From Chloroflexota bacterium (GTDB taxonomy: Bacteria > Chloroflexota > UBA6077 > CF-72): a stretch of 45,659 nucleotides of DNA. The translations under genes were made by a program, and so were the position numbers. Shown in pieces: positions 1-7,597 of this stretch. The notes below the pieces were generated by a model. The model ran no database searches. It was not told the origin of the DNA and worked only from the letters and a program-made list of their open reading frames with translations. Location of the stretch: NCBI GenBank assembly GCA_019247515.1, contig JAFAOS010000540.1, positions 1-45,659 on the forward strand, written 5' to 3'. Each line of letters opens with the position of its first letter. The stretch's first letter is position 1.

Positions 1-211
1 AGCTTGGGATGCGTTGTCGCCGACCGACCAGCGGCTTGAGTCCGTCCAACCACTCACGTTTGTTCTGGGACAGGCCAGTGGAGTGGTTGTAGCGGAAGTC
101 GTCGGCAAGCAGCGCGCCGAGCGCTTCGAAGTCGCCCTTGCTCGCCAGCGAGTCGATACTCGAATCGATCTGTTGAAGCCTGGCCTGGATCGCGGCGTTG
201 TTGTCAGTCAT
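1..211 (-). CDS. SnoaL/DUF4440-like protein, 3' part outside window
   Basis: The ATG at 209-211 opens a frame that runs off the left edge, so only about 70 N-terminal residues are seen. They begin with an amphipathic helix (MTDNNAAIQARLQQIDSSID) followed by a segment containing DDFRYNHSTGLSQNKREWL. This resembles the start of NTF2-fold proteins of the SnoaL/DUF4440 group, small cone-shaped domains that bind or isomerise small molecules. The start lies 4 bases after the stop of the phosphoketolase gene, so it is probably the last visible gene of the minus-strand operon. Function cannot be narrowed further; the family assignment is moderate because the C-terminal half is missing. Confidence 0.6.
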   Translation of the reverse strand, partial: MTDNNAAIQARLQQIDSSIDSLASKGDFEALGALLADDFRYNHSTGLSQNKREWLDGLKPLVGRRQRIPS

Positions 212-215
212 GGCG

Positions 216-2645
216 TCAGTCCGACCACACCCAGTCACGAATTTCGGGCGCGTCTTCGAGATGGTCATGCGCGTACGTGACGGAGTCCGCGATGCGCGCC
301 TCGCACTGGGCGACGAGCGCCGCGGCGCGGTCGCCCAGGCGCGGCACGCGTCGGATCGCCTCGGCTGCCAGGTGGAAGCGGCTCATCGAGTTCAGCACCA
401 CCATCTGGAAAGGAGTCGTGGTGGTGCCCTGTTCGTTGAAGCCGCGCACGTGGATGCGGTCGACATCCGGGTGCCCGTGGACGATTTCGTGGATCGCGCG
501 CTGATAACCGTGGAAGGCAAAAACCACCGGCTTCTCCTCGGTAAAGAGCTCGACGAATTCCGCACTCGTCATTCCGTGCGGGTGAGCTGCGGTTGGAAAC
601 AAGCGCATCAGGTCGACCACGTTGACGACGCGCACGCGCAGGTCGGGGACGAGTTGACGCAGCCACCACGCCGCGGCCACGGTTTCGAGCATGGGGATGT
701 CGCCGGCGGCGCCCAGCACCACTTCCGGATCGGCGCCATCCTCGACGCTGGCGCGGCGGATGATCGACGCGCCGCGTGTGCAGTGCTCAATGGCCTGGTC
801 CATGGTGAAGTACTGAAGTTGTGGCTGCTTGTCGATCACGATCAGATTGACGTAATCCCGGCTGCGCAGGCAGTGGTCGGCGATCGATAGCAGGCAATTG
901 GCGTCGGGCGGCAAATAGATGCGCGCCACCGTGCCGCGTTTGGACAACATCACGTCGATCAGTCCAGGCCCCTGATGGCTGAAACCGTTGTGGTCGTTGC
1001 GCCAGCAGGTGGAGGTCAGCAGGATGTTCAGTGACGCGACCGGCGCGCGCCAGGACAGATTCTGCGCCTCCTGGAGCCACTTCGTGTGCTGCACCGTCAT
1101 CGAGGCGGAGACCATCGCGAACGCTTCGTACGTCGCGAACAGTCCGTGGCGTCCGGTGAGCAGATAACCCTCGAGCCAGCCTTCGCACAGATGCTCGCTG
1201 AGCACCTCCATGACCCGCCCATCCGCTGAAAGGTGATCGTCGATGTCCAGCGTCCGGCCGACGAAGCAGCGGTTCTCGACCTCGAAGACGTTGCCCAGGC
1301 GATTGGAGTTGGTCTCATCCGGGCAGAACAGCCGGAAGTTCGACGCCGATTTATTGCGCACATAGACGTCACGCAGCATGCGCCCCAGCTGGCGTGTGGA
1401 CTCGTGCAATTCGCGAGCAGGTTGTGGGACGTCGAGCGCGTAGTCGCGGAAACTGGGGAGGTCCAGGTCAACCAGCAGTTTTCCGCCGTTGGCGTGTGGG
1501 TTGGCGCTCATACGCCGATCGCCCCTGGGACTGAGCTCGGCCACGTCAGAGACGAGCACGCCGTTGGAGTCGAACAGCTCGTCTGGTTGATAGCTGCGCA
1601 GCCAACTCTCCAGCTGCGAAAACTGGTCGACATCGGTGCGGGCGCTGGGGAGCGGGACCTGGTGAGAGCGGAACGTGCCCTCCACCGGCAGGCCGCCGAC
1701 GACTTTCGGACCGGTCCACCCCTTGGGCGTCCGCAGGACGATGGCGGGCCAGCGCGGCCGTTCGAAGACCCCGTTACGCCGAGCCGTTTGCTGGATGGCG
1801 CGAATGCGCTCGTAACACAGGTCGAGCGTTGCGGCGAAGCGCTGATGCACACCTGGCGGATCGTCACCTTCGACAAAGTGGACCTCGTAGCCGTTGCCCT
1901 CCAGCAGCGCGCGTACGTCGTCGTTGTCGTCGCGACCGAGCACGGTGGGGCCGCTGATCTTGTAGCCGTTGAGGTGCAGGATGGGCAGGACGGCGCCGTC
2001 GCGGGCGGGGTTGAGGAAGGTCGTGCCCTTCCAGGCGCCAGCCAGGGGCCCGGACTCCGCCTCGCCGTCGCCGACCACCGCCGCCACGATGAGGCCCGGG
2101 TTGTCGAAGGCGGCGCCGAACGCGTGCGCCAACACGTAGCCCAGCTCTCCACCTTCGTGGATGGACCCCGGTGTCTGGACACTCACGTGGCTGGGAATGC
2201 CTCCGGGCGTTGAAAAACGACGGCACAGATGCCACAAGCCAGCCAGGTCTTGCGATACCTGTGGATAGATCTCCGAGTAGGTCCCTTCCAGGTAGGCGTG
2301 CGCGACCAGCGCCGGGCCGCCGTGACCGGGTCCAGTCAGGTAGATCACGTCCGCGTCCCGCTCATTGATCAACCGATTCAAGTGGATGTAGATGAAGCTG
2401 AGACCGGGCGACGTGCCCCAGTGACCGAGGAGTCGGGGTTTGATGTGCTGCTGGCGGAAAGGTTCCCGCAGGAGTGGGTTGTCGAGCAGATAGATCTGGG
2501 CGACCGTCAAGTAGTTGACCGCCTGCCAGTAGCGTTGCATGCGGTTCAGCAGCGCGGGCGAGAGCGGACCACTCGCGTCGGCTGCCTGCCCATCGGCGGC
2601 GACCGCACTGGAGATCCGCACGTCGAAGTCGTACCTGGTGGCCAT
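216..2645 (-). CDS. xfp: Xylulose-5-phosphate/fructose-6-phosphate phosphoketolase
   Basis: A cytosolic TPP enzyme that splits xylulose-5-P (and usually fructose-6-P) with phosphate to acetyl-phosphate plus glyceraldehyde-3-P or erythrose-4-P. The 809-residue length is normal for the family. Visible hallmarks: GTSPGL and GPGHGGPA near the N-terminus, the TPP/Mg motif GDGEAESGPL at about residue 191, HLNGYKISGPT just after it, and WRNDHNGFSHQGPG at about 546-560 in the pyrimidine-binding half. An AAGGAG-type Shine-Dalgarno lies just upstream of the ATG. It sits 19 bases downstream of the SelA-like gene and 4 bases before the SnoaL-like gene, so it is co-transcribed with them. No acetate kinase or phosphotransacetylase is nearby to use the acetyl-phosphate. 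Identification is firm; the C5/C6 preference cannot be read from sequence. Confidence 0.96.
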   Translation of the reverse strand: MATRYDFDVRISSAVAADGQAADASGPLSPALLNRMQRYWQAVNYLTVAQIYLLDNPLLREPFRQQHIKPRLLGHWGTSPGLSFIYIHLNRLINERDADVIYLTGPGHGGPALVAHAYLEGTYSEIYPQVSQDLAGLWHLCRRFSTPGGIPSHVSVQTPGSIHEGGELGYVLAHAFGAAFDNPGLIVAAVVGDGEAESGPLAGAWKGTTFLNPARDGAVLPILHLNGYKISGPTVLGRDDNDDVRALLEGNGYEVHFVEGDDPPGVHQRFAATLDLCYERIRAIQQTARRNGVFERPRWPAIVLRTPKGWTGPKVVGGLPVEGTFRSHQVPLPSARTDVDQFSQLESWLRSYQPDELFDSNGVLVSDVAELSPRGDRRMSANPHANGGKLLVDLDLPSFRDYALDVPQPARELHESTRQLGRMLRDVYVRNKSASNFRLFCPDETNSNRLGNVFEVENRCFVGRTLDIDDHLSADGRVMEVLSEHLCEGWLEGYLLTGRHGLFATYEAFAMVSASMTVQHTKWLQEAQNLSWRAPVASLNILLTSTCWRNDHNGFSHQGPGLIDVMLSKRGTVARIYLPPDANCLLSIADHCLRSRDYVNLIVIDKQPQLQYFTMDQAIEHCTRGASIIRRASVEDGADPEVVLGAAGDIPMLETVAAAWWLRQLVPDLRVRVVNVVDLMRLFPTAAHPHGMTSAEFVELFTEEKPVVFAFHGYQRAIHEIVHGHPDVDRIHVRGFNEQGTTTTPFQMVVLNSMSRFHLAAEAIRRVPRLGDRAAALVAQCEARIADSVTYAHDHLEDAPEIRDWVWSD

Positions 2646-2664
2646 GGCGTAGCTCCTTCAGTGC

Positions 2665-3792
2665 TCAGAGCAGCAGGGTGCCAAGCCGCGAAGCGACGAT
2701 CCCGTCATCCTCCTCGTGAAGCGCCGCCGGATTCACGAGCACCGCCGCATTGCCTTCGCGATTCACGGCGATGGCCGGCGTCCCCGACCACAACCTCTCG
2801 ACAATGCCAGACACATCCAGCCGCGACCGACCAGGATCGACCTCGAGTCGCAGCACGCGCGGGGCCGGACCCTCCCCGTTGACGATCCTCGAGGTAATGC
2901 CCGGCGCGCCGTCCAGCTCACTGGCGATCGCTTTCAAACGACGCTCGTAGCCAGCCAGGCGCGCGTCGTGATCGGTATCCAACCATTCGCGGAGCGCCGC
3001 GACCACGGCGACAATCGTTTGTCGATCGACTTTCAGGGGCCGGCCCCAGCTTTTCTCCCAGGCCAATGTCTCGAAACCGATGAATCCGTGCAATGCCGCG
3101 GCGCCCACCAGGTCAGCGCGTCCACACAGAATCCCTGAGGCATTCAGCGCGCCGATGTACTTGGCGCCGAACGCGACCAGGTCGGCGCCAAGACGGGTGT
3201 AGCTCTTGAACAGGTCCAGTGGATACACCCGCCCGGCCGCGTCGACGATGACCGGAACACCGCGTGCATGCGCGAGCTGAATGACCTGCTCGAGCGACAC
3301 GGTGCCGGGCTCGCCATCCAGGTGCGCGGGGAACAGCACCGCCGCCACGTCGTTCGCAGCCAGCGCCGATTCGAGCTGGTCGGCGGGCACTTCGCGCAGA
3401 CGCGCGCCTGGCACGGTGACGGCGCGCTGGTAGTGATAGTGGTGAGCTGACTGGAGCAGCACGGCATTGCGCATGCCGGTGGTGTCGGGCAGGCGCTGAA
3501 TCTTGTCAGGGTCGGTCCCCGCCATGCACGCGGCAGTCCCCAGGGCAAGCGCCGCGGCCGCCCCGGGCGTGACATACGCGGCCTGGCACTCGAGCATCCT
3601 GGCGATCGCCTGCCCCGAGCGTTCCAGGAGTTGCTGCATGTCCACGTAGTGGCGCTCGACGTCTTGCATCGCCCGCCGCACCTGGGCTGAAGGCGTCGAC
3701 CCGCCCAGCACCGTGTTGTTCCCGCGGGCGTTGACGACAGGCTTGATGCCGAGTTGCTCGAACACACCGCTGGCCATTGCGTTCCCGGTCAT
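2665..3792 (-). CDS. SelA-like PLP-dependent enzyme (DgaE/selA-related group)
   Basis: A 375-residue fold-type-I PLP enzyme of the selenocysteine-synthase-like (SelA-related) group, which includes D-glucosaminate-6-phosphate ammonia-lyase-like lyases rather than true SelA. Seen: an N-terminal PVVNARGNNTVLGGS segment matching the family's 'NA.G..T.LGGS' opening, a cofactor-binding Asp in VIVDAAGR, and the Schiff-base lysine K211 in FGAKYIGALNASGILCGR. It lacks the long N-terminal extension of real SelA, and no selenocysteine genes (selB, selC, selD) are nearby. It lies 10 bases after the beta-lactamase-like gene and ahead of xfp. Genes of this group are often neighbours of amidohydrolases like the divergent gene at 5702, which supports a sugar-acid or amino-sugar-acid lyase role (inference). 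An alternative ATG lies at 3777; neither start has a clear Shine-Dalgarno. Confidence 0.8.
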   Translation of the reverse strand: MTGNAMASGVFEQLGIKPVVNARGNNTVLGGSTPSAQVRRAMQDVERHYVDMQQLLERSGQAIARMLECQAAYVTPGAAAALALGTAACMAGTDPDKIQRLPDTTGMRNAVLLQSAHHYHYQRAVTVPGARLREVPADQLESALAANDVAAVLFPAHLDGEPGTVSLEQVIQLAHARGVPVIVDAAGRVYPLDLFKSYTRLGADLVAFGAKYIGALNASGILCGRADLVGAAALHGFIGFETLAWEKSWGRPLKVDRQTIVAVVAALREWLDTDHDARLAGYERRLKAIASELDGAPGITSRIVNGEGPAPRVLRLEVDPGRSRLDVSGIVERLWSGTPAIAVNREGNAAVLVNPAALHEEDDGIVASRLGTLLL

Positions 3793-3802
3793 GCCGCCGA
3801 TG

Positions 3803-5626
3803 TTACGGCCCGCGAGCCGCCTCCTCAGCCATGCCCGCGATCAACACTCCGCGATCGTCGGCCTGCGCTTGCGACGCGAGCTCGTCTTCCGCGCGTTGGA
3901 GCGCTCGTGTGGCGAGGGCCGCGTACTCGGCGAACTGCACTACTGGTTGCAGCTCAGCCGCCATCGGCCGGCCGACCCAGCGAAAGGTCCACGGTTCGCG
4001 GCCGAGTGCGGCGCCAGCATCCGTTTCGGGCAGCGCCGGCACGAATCCGTACTGCCAGGCATTGGCCTCGAGCCACTGTACCGTTTCACTGTCGCGATCG
4101 TCGTCCGCGTTCACCAGCGTTGCGGGATCGTCCGCCACCTCGACCACGGTTCCGAGCCAGGCCTGCGGCGCAACCCGCGCGGGCGACGGCGCGGGGGTGG
4201 GACTCGCGCCGGCCACGTCCGCGCCAGGTGTCGGCGTGAGCGCAATCGGCGTCGGCGTGAGCGGCGGCGGAGGTGGCACGTCCATCTGGCACGGGGCCAC
4301 AAAGGCGGTCCGAAGGACTTTGCTCATATTGCTGTCGTTCGGCGGCTGCCACCCCTTCAGCACCCAGAACGGAAAACCAGCCTCGGCGGCTGCCACCTGC
4401 AATTCGTGGAGATCTGCAACGGTCTCCTGACGCAACCGGATCTGGTCATCTGGATTCTGTTGCGCGATGCCGAGTGGACCGACGAGAACGGTGTCCGTGC
4501 GCCGATCCAGCAGCACCGGCAGGCGCCCCTGCGCGTCTGGAACGCGGAACACGTCCTCCGCAAGCCGCGGCGCCAACCCCAGGTAGTGGGGCGCGCCGGC
4601 GGGTCCGAACTGGCTGTAGGCTGTCCGCGAGATGTCGACGATCGCTTCGCGCGCGGCCGCTTCGTCCGGTGCGTTGCCGACGAGCGCAACCAGCAGGTAG
4701 GCGCCCGATGGGGCGTAGATCACCCCCGCGTCGTGGCGGAGATTGGTCAGCTCGCCGGTTTTGTGCGCAACGGGTATCCCGATGGGCAGTGGCACGGGTA
4801 GGCGATTGTTCTCCTGTTGTGCCAGCAGCATCGACAGCATCTGACTGCTCGCCAGCGGGCTGACTGCCTGCCCGAGCGCCATGCCATTCAACAGACGGGC
4901 GATATCCGCGGCGGACGTATACGCGTGGTCGGGCGTGATGTAGCTCTTCTGCAGTCCAAGTCCAACCAGATACGCGTTGACGGCAGCATCACCGAGACGA
5001 TCCTCGATCATGTCCGCCGCGGAATTGCTGCTGATTTCGATCATGGTCTGCAGCGCGCAGCCGACGCTGGACCGCGTGCCAACCGCAAGATCCGTGTACG
5101 GATCCGAGTCCGCGAGGGTTTGCCCGAGCGTGAGCTGGTCCTGAGCGCCGAGCGCGCCGGTGGACATCTGCGCGTACGCGGCCTGGAGAAGAAACAGCTT
5201 GTAGAGGCTGGCGGACGACAGCTGTTCGTCGGCGTTGACACTCGCCGTCGCACCGGTGTCGAGGTTCGTGGCGACAACCGAAATGGAACCCTGGTGCCGG
5301 CTTACCGCCGACTCGATCGCCGCCTGCAAGGTATCGGAAGTACGCCACGGGTGCGCGGCGAGCGGCGAGTTTCCGAGAGGCAGCCAGCGCACCGAGGCGA
5401 CCGGCAGATCAGGAAACACCACTGGTCTGGCCGGAGGACCTGGCGTTGGAGCTGGTGTCGGAGCCCCACTCGTGGGCGTCGGGCTGCGCACGATCGGCGT
5501 CGGCGTGATGCGTGGCGTAGGTGTGGGAGTCGGCGTCGGCGTGTGCGGAGGCGACGCCGCGATGGAGCCGAGGGCCAGCGCGACGCCAACGATCACCTGC
5601 GACGTCGTTCGGAGGCGTCTCCGCAT
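3803..5626 (-). CDS. Exported class A beta-lactamase-fold hydrolase fused to degenerate VanY-like domain
   Basis: 607 residues. A hydrophobic signal segment (about 8-24) is followed by a Thr-Pro-rich linker (about 28-66). A penicillin-recognising serine-hydrolase domain (about 95-345) then shows S140-L-Y-K143 (SxxK), S199-S-N201 in the SDN position and K289-T-G291. The omega-loop Glu motif (ExxLN) of true class A beta-lactamases is not visible, so efficient beta-lactam hydrolysis is doubtful. From about 375 to the end the protein resembles VanY-type D,D-carboxypeptidases: LHELQVAAAEAGFPFWVLKGW, later WLEANAWQYGFVPALP and EPWTFRWVG. A second Pro/Thr-rich insert (about 450-485) interrupts it. 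The VanY zinc ligands are changed: the HxxGxxxD segment reads around AWLGTVVE, and EPWH is EPWT. The tail is therefore probably a non-catalytic wall-binding module (inference). First gene of the minus operon, with a TACACT -10-like box 8 bases before the ATG. Confidence 0.85.
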   Translation of the reverse strand: MRRRLRTTSQVIVGVALALGSIAASPPHTPTPTPTPTPRITPTPIVRSPTPTSGAPTPAPTPGPPARPVVFPDLPVASVRWLPLGNSPLAAHPWRTSDTLQAAIESAVSRHQGSISVVATNLDTGATASVNADEQLSSASLYKLFLLQAAYAQMSTGALGAQDQLTLGQTLADSDPYTDLAVGTRSSVGCALQTMIEISSNSAADMIEDRLGDAAVNAYLVGLGLQKSYITPDHAYTSAADIARLLNGMALGQAVSPLASSQMLSMLLAQQENNRLPVPLPIGIPVAHKTGELTNLRHDAGVIYAPSGAYLLVALVGNAPDEAAAREAIVDISRTAYSQFGPAGAPHYLGLAPRLAEDVFRVPDAQGRLPVLLDRRTDTVLVGPLGIAQQNPDDQIRLRQETVADLHELQVAAAEAGFPFWVLKGWQPPNDSNMSKVLRTAFVAPCQMDVPPPPPLTPTPIALTPTPGADVAGASPTPAPSPARVAPQAWLGTVVEVADDPATLVNADDDRDSETVQWLEANAWQYGFVPALPETDAGAALGREPWTFRWVGRPMAAELQPVVQFAEYAALATRALQRAEDELASQAQADDRGVLIAGMAEEAARGP

Positions 5627-5634
5627 GGCTGGTC

Positions 5635-5640
5635 AGTGTA
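5635..5640 (-). promoter_or_regulatory. -10-like box TACACT, leaderless-type
   Basis: Reading the minus strand, TACACT lies 8 bases before the ATG at 5626. That places the predicted transcription start at or next to the start codon, and no Shine-Dalgarno is present. No convincing -35 hexamer is visible. Inferred from sequence only. Confidence 0.4.
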
Positions 5641-5688
5641 GCCGCCGCGCGCATCAAACGAAGCGCACCGCCTGAGGCGGGTCGGGCC

Positions 5689-5694
5689 TATACT
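5689..5694 (+). promoter_or_regulatory. -10-like box TATACT, leaderless-type
   Basis: TATACT is followed by 7 bases and the ATG at 5702, with no Shine-Dalgarno. This predicts a leaderless transcript for the amidohydrolase. It shares the 75-base divergent region with the minus operon's TACACT box. Confidence 0.45.
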
Positions 5695-5701
5695 GGCGCC
5701 G

Positions 5702-6913
5702 ATGGCGGATTTCGACCTCCTCCTGCGCGGCGGGCACGTCATCGACCCCGTCAACCGGCTGGACGAGGTCATGGACGTCGGCATCAGTGGCTCGCGCATC
5801 TCCGCGGTGGCCTCACACCTGGACGCTGGCGCCGTCCAGAGCATCGACATGCAGGGGCGCTACGTCGTGCCGGGGCTGATTGACATGCACGTGCACGTCT
5901 ATCCGCGCAGCACAGTTGACGGTCCGGCCGCGCTCGTGCCCGATGCGCACGCCTTCCGCGTCGGTGTCACCACCCTGGTGGACGCCGGGACCGCCGGGTC
6001 AAATGATTTCGCGGACTTTCGAGCGAACTGGATCGAACGCTCTTCGGTGCGGTTGCTGGCCTGGATCAACATCGCCGCCGCAGGCATGGGCAACGCCGAA
6101 CAGGACCCCCGTCAGTTCGATATCCAGAAACTGGTGGACACGCTGGCCGCCAATTCCGACGTCGCGGTGGGTGTCAAGACGGCGCATTACTGGACCCGTC
6201 TGGCGTGGGACGCGGAGCATCCGCCCTGGGCGAGTGTCGACGCCGCGGTGGAAGCCGGTGAACGCGCCCACTTGCCGATTATGGTGGATTTCTGGCCGCG
6301 ACCTCCCGAGCGGCCGTACGCGGACCTGATTCTCCAGCACATGCGCCCCGGCGATATTCACACGCATGTCTTCGCCCAGCAGTTTCCCATCGTGACGGAG
6401 GAAGGCGGCGTGTACGATCACCTCTGGCGCGCGCGCGAGCGCGGGGTGCTGTTCGACCTCGGCCACGGCGCGGGAAGCTTCTGGTTCCGCAACGCGGTGC
6501 CCGCCCTGGCGGCCGGCTTCCCGCCGGACAGCATCAGTACCGACCTGCACCTCAGGAGTCTCAACGGCGCCGCGCTCGACACGCTGCATTGCGTCTCCAA
6601 GTGCATCGCGATGGGCATGCCGATCGCGGAGGCGATTTATCGGACCACGGTCACACCCGCGCGCGCGATACGTCGACCGGAGCTCGGCACGCTGTCGCCC
6701 GGTGCCGAGGCCGATGTAGCGGTACTCCGCTGGGTAAATCAGCCGCGCTCGTTCGCCGATTGCGGCAGGGCGCGACTGCAAGGTCAGGGCGAGCTTGCAT
6801 GTGACATGACGCTGCGCGCTGGCCGGATTGTCTGGGACCCGACTGGCCTCAGCATGCCGGAGTGGACCTCGGCTCCGGCCGCTTACTGGAACATCCCCGC
6901 CCTTCAGTCGTGA
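5702..6913 (+). CDS. Metal-dependent amidohydrolase/deacetylase-like (EF_0837/AHA_3915 type)
   Basis: A 403-residue cytosolic amidohydrolase-superfamily enzyme with two metals bridged by a carboxylated lysine; dihydroorotase- or deacetylase-like chemistry is expected. Visible metal ligands: H63 and H65 in GLIDMHVHV, K159 in GVKTAHYW, H220/H222 in GDIHTHVF, and D281 in STDLH. N-terminal (DLLLRGGHVIDPVNR) and C-terminal (GTLSPGAEADVAVL) strands form the usual small beta-sandwich. It diverges from the operon holding the SelA-like PLP gene. This pairing recurs for the EF_0837/AHA_3915 amidohydrolase family and suggests a shared amino-sugar-acid or related pathway (inference). Its stop abuts a pseudogene. 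Superfamily call is firm, substrate unknown. Confidence 0.85.
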   Translation: MADFDLLLRGGHVIDPVNRLDEVMDVGISGSRISAVASHLDAGAVQSIDMQGRYVVPGLIDMHVHVYPRSTVDGPAALVPDAHAFRVGVTTLVDAGTAGSNDFADFRANWIERSSVRLLAWINIAAAGMGNAEQDPRQFDIQKLVDTLAANSDVAVGVKTAHYWTRLAWDAEHPPWASVDAAVEAGERAHLPIMVDFWPRPPERPYADLILQHMRPGDIHTHVFAQQFPIVTEEGGVYDHLWRARERGVLFDLGHGAGSFWFRNAVPALAAGFPPDSISTDLHLRSLNGAALDTLHCVSKCIAMGMPIAEAIYRTTVTPARAIRRPELGTLSPGAEADVAVLRWVNQPRSFADCGRARLQGQGELACDMTLRAGRIVWDPTGLSMPEWTSAPAAYWNIPALQS

Positions 6914-7555
6914 ACGCTCCACCGCGTCCTGCGCGCCCTGGCGCGCATCGAAGTGGTCCGGCAGGAGCCAAATGGTCAGTTTGCGCTTGCGCCGCTCGGC
7001 CAACCCCTCCGCCGCGACGTCCCGGACTCGCTCTACAGAATGGTGCGCCTCTGGGGGACGGATCTGTTCAAACTGACCTGGATGCGGTTTCCGCACAGCG
7101 TGCGCACCGGCCAGTCCGCGCAGGAGTATCTGTATGGCTTGCGGCAGTTCGACTATCTGGCAACACAGCCGGAGGTGGCCGCCATTTTCAACGACGGCAT
7201 GCTTGCCGGCACCCTGACCGTCGCCGCCGCGGCGCTGGACGCCTACGATTTCTCAGCGTTCAGGTCCATCGTCGACGTGGGCGGTGGAAGCGGCGCGCTG
7301 GCAGCGACGGTGCTGAAGGCCAATCCCACGCTGCGTGGGAGCGTGTTCGATTTGCCCTTCTGCCGCGTACTGCCACCAGTCGGTGGGCCGCTGACGGACG
7401 CGGTCTTTGGCGACGTGACGATGATCGTCCACACTGGTGGCCGCGAACGTACGCAAGCCGAGTACGCCGGTCTCCTGGAATCAGCCGGTTTTCGTCTGAG
7501 GCGCGTCGTGCCGACACGTGTCGCGCAGAGCGTCGTCGAGGCGGTTCCCAACTGA
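6914..7555 (+). pseudogene. Decayed family-2 O-methyltransferase (N-terminal truncation, internal deletion)
   Basis: The frame opens directly after the amidohydrolase stop with residues matching the winged-helix dimerisation domain of plant/actinobacterial-type O-methyltransferases (LHRVLRALARIEV, then GQFALAPLG). It continues to the SAM-binding motif VDVGGGSGALAATVL. After VFDLP the reading jumps to RVLPPVGGP and the normal family ending TGGRERTQAEYAGLLESAGF. About 50-60 N-terminal residues are missing. So are about 70-80 residues between VFDLP and the C-terminus, which normally carry the GGDFF and catalytic HDW segments. The only internal start is a GTG at 6953. Loss of the catalytic stretch makes activity very unlikely. 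The intact family is about 340 residues. It fills the otherwise gene-free stretch before 7598. Confidence 0.75.
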
Positions 7556-7597
7556 ATCTACTTGAGCGCGCCGCGCGCCGGGCCGGACAATCGCTCT

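Noticed and set aside
1233..2213. Long plus-strand open frame across the phosphoketolase gene
   Set aside because: Antisense shadow of a strongly conserved enzyme with no motif of its own.
2665..3792. Selenocysteine synthase (selA)
   Set aside because: Length and lack of the N-terminal domain, with no selB/selC/selD, point to the SelA-related lyase group.
3803..5626. Antibiotic-resistance beta-lactamase
   Set aside because: The omega-loop Glu motif is not visible and the fusion architecture suggests a wall-related hydrolase rather than a resistance enzyme.
6953..7555. Functional short methyltransferase starting at GTG 6953
   Set aside because: The catalytic HDW region and part of the dimerisation domain are missing, and family-like residues continue upstream of the GTG up to the previous stop, indicating truncation.
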